Shown piece after piece: positions 56,101 to 64,000 of a stretch of DNA of 64,000 bases. A program made the translations under genes and the position numbers. The stretch spans positions 124,001-188,000 of the forward strand of contig JASJOG010000081.1 in assembly GCA_030142905.1 (NCBI GenBank), given 5' to 3'. This DNA is from Heliopora coerulea (Eukaryota; Cnidaria; Anthozoa; Scleralcyonacea; Helioporidae). Numbering within the stretch: the stretch's first letter is position 1; each line of letters opens with the position of its first letter. The notes under the pieces are model-generated. The model was not told the origin of the DNA. It searched no databases and saw only the letters and a program-made list of their open reading frames with translations.

Positions 56101-59100
56101 TATCCCCGCTTTAAAACCACGTAGAACTGTCGTGTGTTTTTTAAAGCTTAGGCATGACATAAAATTATAGAACAAGTTTCCTATTACGTACGCAGAGATT
56201 GGTCAGTTATCGTGTTTATATCAGGCTATGCAGACATGGTTATGATATCACAGATATAACAACTGAATACTGCGTAAACAATAAAAAAATGAAGTAAAAA
56301 GTTAAAGGAGTGATAACTGCCTTTACTGATCTCAAAAAATTCAAACGTTATGTGCAAAGACTCTTCTTGAGAGAAAGAAACGTGTTTTCCTGAACACGTT
56401 TCTTTCTCTCATGAAGGGTCTTCGCTCGAAACCTTGGAATTCTTTGAGATCAGTCTCGGCAGTTATCAAACTTCTAACTTTTTACCTTCTGACATCACAG
56501 CACCACTTTGACTCCAGAACTTGTTTTTGGTGAGAATGGAAAGCTCTGATTGGGATAAGAACTAATAACGAGAACTAACCACTTGATATTGAAAATAAAG
56601 TGCGCTATTCACACTTACTATTGTTCAGTTCATAAAAAAATTCATAAAAAATCAGTTCATAAAAAATTGGAACTGTTTTGTTGTGTGTGTATAGCCTGAT
56701 GCAAACACTCAGAGAGGTTTGGAAAACTCTCAAGCGGCTGTGTAAACCCTCGACCTTCTGTCTCGAGCGTACACAGCAGCTTTCGGGTTCTCCCAACCTT
56801 CTCGTCGTGTTTAGAAAATCTCATCTATTGTGATACGTACCTTGAAAACGGTCTTGAAGACAAAAGAAATCATATCGCTTCACGTACTCCTTGCTATCTG
56901 GATGTCCTTGGGATGTCACACAGTTTGATAAGACACGGTTGGCCACTTCGGGCATTTTCAAGACAAGTTTGGCTAGTGTGCCTTCAGGACCATGTCTCGT
57001 CGTGACTAAAATCTTACAAGGTATTCAAAATATAAGATTACCGTTTCAGTAATGAATAGCGTATTTACTCGATTAAGTGCATCCCTGGATTTAGCGCCGC
57101 TTCTGAATAAGCGCTGCATTCATTCACAATAATGCGGCGTTTAATCGAAGCATCATCAGACTCAATTGATCGATTAGCCAAACTAAAAAACAAGTACGGT
57201 ACAACTCATTCTAAATCAGTCTCCAAAATTTATTCTCCTATATTACAATGTTTTTCAGTTGTTAACATTTGCTTGTTATCGGTTATAAATGCTATGATTT
57301 TTTAAAGAGCGCCGACCTCAAATAAACACCGCCCCCGAATTAGCTCCGCGTCTGAAACACTAAAAATTTGAAGAGCGCCGCGGCGCTTAATCGAGTAAAT
57401 ACGGTAAACTGTTCTCCTATGGGCTAGCATTATGACAGGATAATAACCAAAGACCTGAAGAAATCCTGTGATGTTTTTTCAATCAAGTTCCGTTGAAGAA
57501 CACTCTTCTCCCGTGTATGAAAGGTAAGCACTTTGATCAGATAATTGCACCAGGGCCATTGTGAAGGAAACCGATGAAGTGGTTGTCAAGCAAATATTTA
57601 GTTGATTTTCCAAATTACTTGTTATTTTCCTGAAAAATTTTTCCCATTTATCTGAGGCACAAGGACGAACATGAGCGGAACATGACATAAGGAAGGCAAA
57701 GGTAAAGTGTATTTATAATGAGCACCCTTTCAGCTAACTAAGCTATTCTACCGAGAGGTCAAGTAAGGCCCACCTATCACGAGTCAAGTGTTACCACTGG
57801 AAAAAAAAAAAGTAGAAGAGGAGAAACTGGAGTAACATGAAAAAACCCTGCGATGTTTGGTAGAGTCAAACTAGGTAACACTCTTCTCACATGTGACCAA
57901 GGTAACTTTAATCAGACAAAGTCCTCTATTTTTGGTTTGATGTTTCAGTCTAATCATCGACCTAATTCAGTTGGTTGGTGATTTCAATCTCCAAGTTATG
58001 ATAGAGTTTAGTCGGTAGATAATCATTCAAAGGAGACCCCTGAATGAGTTGCAAGACTCGAAAGGCGGCAAGTTAGAACAAACTAGAACTCACCTCATTC
58101 CACCGTGAATGAAGCATCATTGACATCGCTGTATCTTTGTCATTCTTTATACAACACCAATCCAGACAGTTAAAGGATTCATGATCTTTGGTTATCTCAG
58201 CACCGTTTTCTAGGAGAAATTTCACCACGTCGGTTTTACCTGTGGATGCTGCAACTATCAATGCCGTCCGTCCATACTTGTTTTTCCAGTCAATAATGTC
58301 TCGGTCGAATGCCATTAACAGCTCAACAACGTCAAGATGACCTTTGTGTGCCGCAATGTGTAGTGCACTGTACATGCTTCCATCACTAAAAGACAATGAG
58401 GTGGTATTTCGCATGAAGAAGAATCTAGAAATCTTCCTGGAAACTCAATCAAGTGAATCAGTTTCTATTCATTAGGTGAAAGTGGTCTACTACTCATCTA
58501 ATATGAGAGTACTTTTCAAAAGAAAAAAATTATGAGATGACAATAGATGAGATGATATGGGAAAGGATGAGATGAGACTAGAAAGAGGTTAAATGAGATG
58601 AGATGAGGTGAGATAAGATGAGGTAAGATGAAGTGACATGAGATGAGGTGATATGAGATCAGATGAGATGTGGTAAGGTAAGATGAGGTAAGATGAAGTG
58701 ACGTGAGATGAGGTGATATGAGATAAAAAGTGCCTTTTATTTATACTGGATAACCCTATCAACTATCTGAGCTGGTCTCTCTAGAGGTCCAGTGAGGGCC
58801 TACCCTCATGGGTCCAGTGTTATGACAGGAGTAGACCGGAGTACGCTGAGTAAACCTGCGATGCTTGGTAGAGTCAAACTGGGCAACACTCTTCTCACAT
58901 GTGACGAAGATAACTTTTAATCAGATTACTGCACGCGGCCGGAATCGAACCCTAGTCACAGTGGTGAGAGACACGTGCACTACCACTGTGCCACCAGCAC
59001 CCCCCAAAGATGAGATGAGATGAGATGTTATAAGGTAAGGTGAGGTGAAATGAGGTGAGGTGAGGTGAAATGAGATGAAATGAGGTGAGATGAGGTAATG

Positions 59101-62100
59101 TGAGTTGAGTTGAGGTGAGGTAAGGTGAGGTGAGGTGAGGTGAGGTGATGTAAGGTTAGGTAAGGTGAGGTGAGGTGAGGTGTGGTGTGGTGAAACGAGG
59201 TGAGATGTGGTGAATTGAGGTGAGATGAGGTGAGGTGAGTTCTGATGAGATGATATGATGTGAGGTTGTGTGAGGTGAGGTAAAATGAAATGAGATGAGG
59301 TGAGGTGAGCATTCATTAGGCGAGGTGAGTTGAGGTGAGGTGAAATGAGGTGAGATGAAATGAGGTGAGATGAGATGAGATGAGGTGAAATGAGGTCAGG
59401 TGAAATGAGGTGAGATGAAATGAGGTGAGATGAAATGAGGTGAGATGAAATGAGGTGAGATGAAATGAGGTGAGATGAAATGAGGTGAGATGAGATGACA
59501 GATGAAGTGAGGTGAGGTGTGGTGAGGTGTGTTGAGGTGAGTTGAGTTGAGATGAAGTGACATGAAACGAGATGAGATAACAGTAGATGAGGTGAGGTAA
59601 GGTGAGGTTGAAATTCCATTCATAGTGTTCTTAAATAAACAGTATCGAAACAAGAACTTTAGTTTTGCTATAACTCAAACTATCACAATTAACTGTAAAC
59701 AATTACCTTACAACAAGCGCTCCATGGTCAAGAAGACACTTAACAACATCAATACTTCCATAACTTGCAGCAGTATGAAGAGGTGTTTTTCCAGTAGAAT
59801 CCGCATTATTGACGAGTGCTGGTTCATGTGATAAAACCAACTGAACGACATCAAGGCATTGCGAGCTCACCGCACAGTGAAGTGGAGTCCGTGAAGTGTT
59901 AGTAAACACGTTCATATCGCCTCCAAATTCCAAAAGAATTTTTAAACTCTAAATAGGATGAACGGGAAGAAATTTTTACTAAAAGAATATTTAACACTGT
60001 GAAGGGGATGTTTAACTTTCGGAGAGTCTGAGATACCCTGTTTCGGCCAGTCTGTTAGTTAAGTGACATACGCTTATTTCTGTTATGCAATTCTCCAGGG
60101 TTTTTTTCAGACAGAAAAACGACCTTTCGCGAGAAAATTTCTCACGTAGATTGAAAACAGAGAAACGACAACTGAGTGGAATCTTCTCTTCTTTAAAAGT
60201 TTTGAAGTATTGAAAATATGAACACGCGAACTAGACTCAAATGAAGTTATACAACGAAAATTTAAATTTAGCTTTTTAATTCTTCCACCTGCTCAAAAAC
60301 CTTACTCAATTGCTGTGCTTTGACCATGTTGATTAAAGGGTGATTAATATCTAAACATTTGAAAGTTTGAAAGACGATGACAAATAATGATAAATAATTC
60401 TTGTAGAATATACAACAGAACATTACAAGTGTTCGCTTTGTTTTAGCTAAAGCCACGCTATGGGCCAACTTCAACATCAAATTCTGTTTATTTTCATTGT
60501 GCTGTGAATTTATCCTTGCAACCAACAAGACGAGTTGCAGCCTACCTCATTCAAACCTTTGAGAGCAGCATTATGAACAGGTGTGTAGCCATCTTTTTCC
60601 TTGGCATTAATAAGCAGCTGAGCAAGACCCCCTCTCTAGAAAAAGACAACATCCTAAATATTTGTTAACCGAAAGTGTGGTCTGTACGAGGAAGTATTTG
60701 CCTTTGCCTTTCATACTGACATGGTGACGAAGGAGCGAGGTCTATGGGTGAAAACCGGAGGCAAATAGTTTCTAGTAGGGACTGAGCAAACGAAGTTAAT
60801 AAAGAATTTATTATATGTCTTTCTGGATTGATTTTTTCCCCATTTTTCACAGAGTTTTTGTTGGATGTTGTTGTAACCTTACCTCGTAACTCAGTGTTGC
60901 TTCTTGTTTCCACCAGTTAAAACTTCATTTATTCTACTTTATTACTTTTAGCTTTAAATAAAAACAGTAATAGAGTTCCAGCACAGTTTATTATTACGAA
61001 TTTTTCATTCCAGATGCTTAATTCTCCTAAAATTTTATTTAAATCAGTTCGAATATTTTCCGGCTAAAACGTAGCGGTCGGGAGTAAAAAGCACATTCGA
61101 CTGGTTGGTCCAACATCGTATGAACCAACGAAGCCCTAAGCGAGCTTTTTTTACAAGTCTGATACAACAGTAACAGTGAGACTTTGGACAGATAAAGGTC
61201 AGCAACATAATTTAATAAGTTCATTATAACGGTGGGATCATCTGTCACTACGTTACCTTTAGCAATGTCCTCAAAATGTTGGGGTAATCAACCGCATAAT
61301 GTAGAACAGTTCTGCCACTGACATCTGCAATACCAAAATCTGCTTCGAGGTTGAGTAATTCCTCTACAACTTCGATGTGTCCTCGCTCTGCCGCCAAGAC
61401 TAAAGCCGTTTGTGAATATTCCGTTGTCTGATTCACGAGGGTTTCCGCAACAGAACCAAGATATTTTACTACATCTACGTGGTTATTCATAGCAGCTCTA
61501 CAAACATCCAAGGACGAAAAAAGTAATACATGAAATGCTGGCGGAAACCATTGAGTATATATATTTTGATACAATACATAGCAACGGTAGCTCCGAATAT
61601 CGTCAACTTATATCCTTGGCATCATGCGTTTCCAAAATGAGGAGCACCCAAAATATGCTGACGATATATGGAGTTACCGTTGTTACCTATGTTATTAGAT
61701 GTATGTTTGTTGCATTGCATTCACAAGCAGAGACATATATTAACAATGGATATAAGATATGGGTAAAAGGTGATGACAGTGAATGGTTGACATGTATGAA
61801 AATTACTGATCTCTTCAAAGAAATCTCTTCATAAAGTGAAACTTATGATTGTATTGAAAGAAAGATGTCACTGACATAAATATATAAAGATATGTCCTCG
61901 CAATCTTACGAGCACGTACATACGTAGTCGCAAATACACATGTTTTCTAACGTGCACGTACAAACATTGACACGCTGATACACAAACATGCTTACATACT
62001 CGTACAAACACGCACACTCGTTCTCGCACCAACGAGCTCGCGCGTGCGGAAGCAAGTTTGGGTGAACACATGCCGAAACTAAAACAAACACCAACACGAT

Positions 62101-62464
62101 TGCAAAACTAACACACACAGTTACGAAACTCTTTTAAAAATGCCAAGATGACAAACTCACTTGTGAATGGGAGTAAATCCAAGCTTGTCTTTCTTGTTCA
62201 AATCTACCTTGTCGAGACCTCCCATAGAATCAACAATTTTCAAAAGACATGTTTTCATGCCATTCTTGCAAGCCGAGTGGATCAACCCACCCTCGTCATG
62301 TTTGACCTCCTTTTGCAAACATTTGCGCACAATTTCCGGGTCCTCATCAAGACAAACATGGACCGTCTTTTCGTCACCACTATCAACGGCAACTTGGAGG
62401 AGATTATAGTAGAGTTTACCATACAGACGGGGGTTGAGCTTCGAATTCTCCATGCTTTGTCGTC
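48335..62464 (-). CDS. TRPA-like cation channel, copy B (exons 3-13 in window, N-terminus off right edge)
   Basis: Joined exons on the minus strand: 62161-62464, 61257-61497, 60546-60635, 59707-59948, 58094-58436, 56841-57012, 55540-55823, 54030-54118, 52106-52354, 50610-50924 and 48335-49066. It encodes the same ankyrin array as copy A from exon 3 on, then S1-S6, the pore and a cytosolic tail with a coiled coil, about 1020 residues in view. The first two exons would lie beyond 64000, judging from the spacing in copy A. Exon 9 ends one base short of the copy A exon at the donor, so the frame into exon 10 is lost if this donor is used. The copy may therefore be a recent pseudogene or splice differently. 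Everywhere else the frames are intact. Confidence 0.85.
49067..50609 (-). other. Copy B intron 12
   Basis: 1.5 kb. The ACGACGTTTCAATGTCATCA at 49211-49230 resembles Penelope-type ends. Otherwise no repeats or genes; the paired ORFs at 50272-50488 are opposite-strand shadows of each other with no known pattern. Confidence 0.45.
50610..50924 (-). CDS. Copy B exon 12: S5, pore and S6
   Basis: 315 bases, phase 0. S5 is VLSLLIFFYVAFAAAFASIM. The pore helix and filter are SILTTVVMTMGEFDFKETFL; the acidic GEFD is the expected cation selectivity filter position, typical of invertebrate TRPA channels. S6 is LTILVPFIFLMPIILMNLLL followed by ALAIDDTSS. Acceptor CTTCATCAG|GTACTT, donor CAAACG|GTGAGT. 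This exon must also exist for copy A beyond the left edge. Confidence 0.93.
50925..52105 (-). other. Copy B intron 11
   Basis: 1.2 kb. Bases 51840-52080 match 60-300 of copy A intron 11 (TTACTTATTTTxAxxTAxTTTTxCAGTTTGxAxTCTGAAA; ACxCTTCGGTCTC), showing that the duplication includes this intron. Bases 51420-51475 hold GCGCTAACGTTAGCATTAGCG-like words. Nothing coding. Confidence 0.5.
52106..52354 (-). CDS. Copy B exon 11: S3 and S4 segments
   Basis: 249 bases encoding MIFYRHRYFLDPVNYLD, S3 (CVLYLCAFIFTIPV), QWKACSVALLLAWINFVLHL and RRFGSYGVYILMMRRI. Acceptor TTTCTTAG|ATGATA, donor ATGAAG|GTTAGT. Confidence 0.92.
52715..52927. mobile_element. Two tandem TTAA-family MITEs with an unoccupied site in copy A
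   Basis: The first copy starts TTAACCCATTGCTAACC and the second ends GGACCGGAAATGGTTAA. Each carries the GAGTAAAAT-CTGG-GTTA and AAAAAGTC core. Copy A at 1245-1255 reads GATAAACGGTTTAAAACAATAG where B has GATAAACTATTTAACCC...GGTTAAAACAATAG, so B gained the insertion at a TTAA. Confidence 0.75.
53123..53234 (-). mobile_element. LINE 3' tail, severely truncated
   Basis: The reverse complement reads CTGTTCTCCCGTTAATACCA-GCTTTTATGCTGATGGGATT, AACAGCATAAAGAAAGAATT, then (TTA)n. It is the same 3' UTR and tail as the element ending at 22411, in opposite orientation, and only about 110 bases long. Confidence 0.85.
53240..53410 (-). mobile_element. tRNA-derived SINE (family 2), intron 10 of copy B
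   Basis: The reverse complement has CAATGTTTAGAGCGTCTCACC-GGTCATCAGAAGGTTGC and the B-box GGGTTCGGTCCCC, matching the pair at 6699-7100. The tail CGTTCGTCAAGTTCATATCTCAG also matches. It abuts the LINE tail, which may reflect shared insertion machinery. Confidence 0.7.
53716..53900. repeat. Perfect 71 bp inverted repeat (Penelope-type terminus)
   Basis: TGACGTTTCGTTGCCTCGTG, CAACATCTTCAGAGTGTAGG and onward at 53716-53786 is inverted exactly at 53830-53900. The same sequence in diverged form makes the arms at 37402 and 40223, and the right flank (TAAGAATTCTGAGCTGGGCTCTGATC) recurs at 40343. Confidence 0.9.
54030..54118 (-). CDS. Copy B exon 10: S2 segment
   Basis: 89 bases, phase 1 to phase 0, encoding NTAGSSGVKASMVICLSFTC and ANALKEIIQ. 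The S2 helix is almost identical to copy A, while the preceding 12 loop residues are not. Acceptor GTTCATAG|ACAATA, donor AATTCAG|GTGAGA. Confidence 0.85.
54262..54380. mobile_element. TTAA-family MITE, intron 9 of copy B
   Basis: GTTTAACACTTCCCTGAGGG at the left, CACCGGGAAAGAGCTAA at the right, with the GTTAGCCAGAGTAAAGTAA core. Degenerate. Confidence 0.5.
54398..54475. repeat. (AACTA)n/(AACTG)n pentanucleotide repeat
   Basis: AACTAAACTAAACTAAACTA passing into TGAACTGAACTGAACTGAAC, in intron 9 of copy B. Confidence 0.9.
54540..54985. repeat. Inverted ACTGGTTAA repeat, intron 9 of copy B
   Basis: GACTGGTTAGCTGGTCAAAGG and AACCAGTTAAAACAGTTAAA at the left face AGTTAAACCAGTCAAAAC and ACTGGTTAACTAGTTAAAC-AGTTAACTGG at the right. 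These are imperfect inverted ends of a probable 450 bp non-autonomous element. Confidence 0.5.
55250..55495. repeat. TTCACATGTGAAAT palindrome cluster, intron 9 of copy B
   Basis: Variants such as TTCATATGTGAATTG, TTTCATATATGAAGG and ACACGTGAAATGAAG recur through about 245 bases. Short open frames over it (55192-55383) are products of the repeat. Confidence 0.55.
55540..55823 (-). CDS. Copy B exon 9: pre-S1, S1 and loop; donor shifted by one base
   Basis: 284 bases against 285 in copy A. S1 is conserved (HTLSLLLYTIFLLALNTYAF) with the Cys-rich stretch before it. After IPSYK the loop has only 6 identities in 23 positions with copy A. Aligned donors are ACCACAG|GTGAGA in A and ACCATG|GTGACA in B: one base fewer and a weaker site. 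Joining to exon 10 then breaks frame. Alternative phase-compatible GT sites nearby (after AACGTGT, after AGGTGTT) are poor. A sequencing deletion is also possible. Confidence 0.75.
55824..56840 (-). other. Copy B intron 8
   Basis: 1.0 kb against 2.7 kb in copy A. Shares the GATTGGTCAGTTAxCGTGTTTATATCAGGCT block with copy A (5471-5500). Holds the 56294-56485 hairpin. No gene. Confidence 0.55.
56294..56485. repeat. Long imperfect hairpin (Penelope-type terminus)
   Basis: GTAAAAAGTTAAAGGAGTGATAACTGCC at the left pairs with the end AACTTTTTAC, and the centre is AAACGTGTTTTCCTGAACACGTTT. The right arm carries CTTCGCTCGAAACCTTGGAATTC. Copy A has a reduced hairpin in the same intron (3951-4040). 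Confidence 0.75.
56841..57012 (-). CDS. Copy B exon 8: pre-S1 linker
   Basis: 172 bases encoding ILVTTRHGPEGTLAKLVLKM, PEVANRVLSNCVTSQGHPDS and KEYVKRYDFFCLQDRFQG. Acceptor CTTGTAAG|ATTTTA, donor TTTCAAG|GTACGT. It contains no ATG start of its own, so it stands out only by comparison with copy A. Confidence 0.88.
57705..57930 (-). mobile_element. SINE family 1 body, intron 7 of copy B
   Basis: CCGAGAGGTCAAGTAAGGCC, CCCTGCGATGTTTGGTAGAG and ACCAAGGTAACTTTAATCAGAC match the full copy at 58738. The same insertion is in copy A at 7905-8110, so it predates the duplication. Confidence 0.55.
58094..58436 (-). CDS. Copy B exon 7: last ankyrin repeats and linker
   Basis: 343 bases. Encodes RKISRFFFMRNTTSLSFSDG, YSALHIAAHKGHLDVVELLM, GRTALIVAASTGKTDVVKFL and the Cys-rich linker NCLDWCCIKNDKD. 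Acceptor TTTCCAG|GAAGAT, donor AATGAG|GTGAGT. Confidence 0.92.
58530..59615. repeat. GAGAT/GAGGT pentanucleotide tract, intron 6 of copy B
   Basis: About 1.1 kb of GAGATGAGGTGAGGTGAAAT-like pentamers, split by a SINE (58738-58995). A 20-base unit (GAGATGAAATGAGGTGAGAT-like) repeats around 59360-59490. It gives a 232-codon H/L/I/S artefact ORF on the minus strand. Confidence 0.95.
58738..58995 (-). mobile_element. SINE family 1, best copy with tRNA-like head
   Basis: The head in reverse complement is GGTGCTGGTGGCACAGTGGT-AGTGCACGTG with the B-box GGGTTCGATTCC, then body and tail (CTGAGCTGGTCTCTC, AACCCTATCAACTATC). It lies within the pentanucleotide tract of copy B and is absent from the copy A tract, so it inserted after duplication. 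Confidence 0.75.
59707..59948 (-). CDS. Copy B exon 6: ankyrin repeats
   Basis: 242 bases. Encodes SRTPLHCAVSSQCLDVVQLV and GKTPLHTAASYGSIDVVKCL; nearly identical to copy A. Acceptor CTATTTAG|AGTTTA, donor GTAAG|GTAATT. Confidence 0.92.
60546..60635 (-). CDS. Copy B exon 5: ankyrin repeat half
   Basis: 90 bases, phase 0. Encodes RGGLAQLLINAKEKDGYTPV and HNAALKGLNE, two residues different from copy A (NLV to GLA). Acceptor TTTCTAG|AGAGGG, donor AATGAG|GTAGGC. Confidence 0.88.
60655..61135. repeat. Dispersed ~0.5 kb repeat, intron 4 of copy B
   Basis: The orthologous counterpart of 10930-11415, with the same order of blocks. ORFs on it are artefacts shared with copy A. Confidence 0.55.
61257..61497 (-). 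CDS. Copy B exon 4: ankyrin repeats
   Basis: 241 bases, three fewer than in copy A (SQTALV instead of SMQTALV). Encodes AAMNNHVDVVKYLGSVAETL, QTALVLAAERGHIEVVEELL and RTVLHYAVDYPNILRTLLK. Acceptor TTTGTAG|AGCTGC, donor CTAAAG|GTAACG. Confidence 0.9.
61575..61690. mobile_element. Small inverted-repeat MITE, intron 3 of copy B
   Basis: CATAGCAACGGTAGCTCCGA-ATATCGTCAAC pairs with GCTGACGATATATGGAGTTA-CCGTTGTTACCTATG. Counterpart of the copy A element at 11800-11935. Confidence 0.6.
62161..62464 (-). CDS. Copy B exon 3: ankyrin repeats
   Basis: 304 bases, same ends and phases as copy A exon 3. Encodes GRQSMENSKLNPRLYGKLYY and the units NLLQVAVDSGDEKTVHVCLD and GGLIHSACKNGMKTCLLKIV. Acceptor GTTTCAAG|GACGAC, donor TTCACAA|GTGAGT. 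The frame is open upstream of the ATG through the acceptor, which argues that exon 2 exists further right. Confidence 0.9.
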
Positions 62465-62477
62465 CTTGAAACAGACA

Positions 62478-62524
62478 ATCACTCAATCAATCAATCAATC
62501 AATCAACCAATCAATCAATCAATC
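62478..62524. repeat. (AATC)n repeat
   Basis: CAATCAATCAATCAATCAATC with one CAACC interruption, directly upstream of copy B exon 3, within its intron 2. Confidence 0.9.
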
Positions 62525-62693
62525 ATGATCCATATATCTTGTACCAGGGAGTGCCAGACTTGTTAAAATGTGCAGGTACTATTAAGGCTTCGTTTACACT
62601 AAAGCAAAAGTCTTCGGATTCAAATTGTATTCGGATTTACACACGAAATATATCCGGATTCGTTGACCGTTTACACAGGAAAAACTATCAGAG

Positions 62694-63340
62694 TTATAAA
62701 ATACACAACAATGGTAACTCCGAATAACGATATCATTTTAATTTTGACATATCGACTTGGTTTTAGTCATCATTAGGAATGCTGTAGGGTTACTATTGCT
62801 AGGTGCTATATACAGAGAAACAATGACCTAAGTTCTATTAATAGAAAATAGTAAGTTCTCGGGACGCCTCCGTTCCATGGTTGAGTTGCGGTTTTTGTCG
62901 GCGAATGGCGAGCGCTTCTTTAGAAAGCAATGACAACCAGTGATCAGCTTTATCAATCATTACACAATTATTGAAAATAAAATCAACTAAACTAATTTAC
63001 TTTGCAAACTTATTAATATGTAAAAAAAACAAATAAACTTTAGAAATTAGTTGATTTTATTTTCAATAATTGTGCAGTGATTGATAAAGCTGATCACTGG
63101 TTGTCATTGCTTTTTAAAGAAGCGCTCGCCATTCGTCGACAAAAACCGCAACTCAACCATGGAACGAAAGCGTCCTGAGAACTTACTATTTTCTATTAAT
63201 AGAACTTAGGTCATTGTTTCTCTATATGTAACACCTCGCACTTGTAACCCAGCAGCATTCCTGATGTTTACTAAAACCTAGTCAAAACTAAGAAATTAAA
63301 ATGTTATGGTTATTCGGAGTTACCGTTGTGTATTTTATAA
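62694..63340. mobile_element. Large fold-back MITE (647 bp, ~300 bp arms)
   Basis: TTATAAAATACACAACAATG-GTAACTCCGAATAACG at the left is inverted at 63305-63340. The arms pair along most of their length (TCTATTAATAGAAAATAGTA, CAACCATGG, GCGAGCGCTTCTTTA, TGATCAGCTTTATCAATCA) around a 50-base AT-rich loop at about 63000-63045. Non-autonomous, family shared with 11800 and 61575. Confidence 0.85.
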
Positions 63341-63690
63341 ACATACTCAGTGGTTCCCGCAATATTTGGGTTAGTTGCTTGCTCGTGTTGAAGCAAACAG
63401 TGGACGAAAATCTCAACTATAATAGAAAGTAATCCTGGACAATTTCTATTCATTCTTTGTTTATTACAGTCTATGATAGAAAAGTTGTCTCACTTCAAAA
63501 TTTGCTGTTAATGGTTAAAACTTGGGGCCAAAACAAACATGCTCAGATTATAAGTTCAAGGTCAGCGTCAAAGGCCACTTCACTTTTGTCTCCTTTGTTT
63601 TGTGTTTTTTTTCTTTTTAAAGAATTAAAAAACCATTGGCAAAAGTAATAACCGACTAATACCCAGAAAAGAAGTCTTTCTGCCACATAA

Positions 63691-64000
63691 TTAATAAGAG
63701 CAAACACGAAACTATTTCCTAAAGATCAGTTGTTCTACCTCGAGATTTTCGAACAGACGGAAAAGGGCCTGGAGAAGGACAATTTTGCGTCCCGATTTAC
63801 TCAAAATGGCGGCGTTAATTTACCACAATTTTCGGCTCTCATACCCTCTCTCGTTTTATACGATCTCTATAGACAAATGCCAGAGCGTAAACAATGTCAT
63901 CCACTCTCTGAACTATTGAATTTAAATTTTATTGATCAAATAGCCAGCTGTTCACCTGACTGCTATTTGGTGGATGAAGATCGAGTTTGGGTTGTTCAAA
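63691..64000 (+). CDS. Possible exon or gene start at the right edge (unrecognised)
   Basis: After a TAA at 63688-63690 the frame stays open to the end of the window: 103 codons, long for this AT content. It reads DQLFYLEIFEQTEKGLEKDN, FASRFTQNGGVNLPQFSALI, PSLVLYDLYRQMPERKQCHP and ends DEDRVWVVQ. The composition is protein-like. The first ATG is at 63877. No family is recognised. It is on the strand opposite the channel genes, inside what should be copy B intron 2. It could be chance. Confidence 0.3.

Noticed and set aside
58921..58990. Second tRNA candidate with GGGTTCGATTCC
   Set aside because: It is the head of SINE family 1; the body follows directly.
58921..59619. 232-codon minus ORF rich in His, Leu, Ile and Ser
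   Set aside because: It is the translation of the GAGAT/GAGGT pentanucleotide tract; all frames of such a repeat are open, and it crosses a SINE.

Overview
The window is a stretch of animal nuclear genome. It is AT-rich and repeat-rich, its genes are split into short exons with GT-AG junctions, and there are no operons. The mix of TRPA-type channels, Penelope-like elements, hAT/DUF4371 transposons, HIRAN-carrying pogo elements and tRNA-headed SINEs suggests a cnidarian, most likely an anthozoan such as a coral or anemone. That placement is inference. No species can be named from the sequence alone.

Both recognisable host genes lie on the minus strand and are tandem paralogues of one gene, a TRPA-like (TRPA1-type) cation channel. 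Copy A runs from its start codon at 19100 leftward out of the window; exons 1-11 of an inferred 13 are present. It encodes an N-terminal stack of at least 12 ankyrin repeats and transmembrane segments S1-S4, and S5 onward is off the left edge. Copy B enters from the right; exons 3-13 lie at 62464 to 48335, giving the ankyrin stack, S1-S6, the pore and a C-terminal coiled coil ending at a stop at 48335. Exons 1-2 of B must lie beyond 64000. All shared exons have the same phase and length in A and B, except exon 4 (3 bases shorter in B) and exon 9 (1 base shorter in B, at its donor site). Introns also share repeats at matching positions, so the genes arose by duplication of the whole locus.

The 29 kb between the copies (19101-48334) is a transposon-rich spacer. 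Left to right it holds fold-back MITEs, a dispersed ~0.5 kb repeat, a LINE 3' end, tandem repeats, and three related copies of a host segment (about 23690-24790, 24793-36600 with insertions, and 40433-45630 with insertions). The middle copy was hit by a decayed integrase-type DDE transposon (26821-29918, 6 bp target duplication) and, 28 bp away, by a 6.08 kb hAT element (29960-36037, 8 bp target duplication) that carries an OTU-protease-like gene plus a DUF4371/hAT transposase. The third copy retains both sites empty, but carries a Penelope-like element (42679-43964, 8 bp target duplication) whose site is empty in the middle copy. Between the segments sits a nest of Penelope-like fragments around a pogo/Tigger piece with a divergent HIRAN-domain ORF (37400-40345). 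A CTAT microsatellite (46690-47130) and a polypyrimidine tract lead to the 3' end of copy B.

The introns hold TTAA-flanked piggyBac-like MITEs, a mariner-type MITE, two tRNA-derived SINE families, long hairpins, a 73 bp satellite and a pentanucleotide tract that expanded separately in the matching intron of each channel gene. The last 310 bases may hold an exon of another plus-strand gene.
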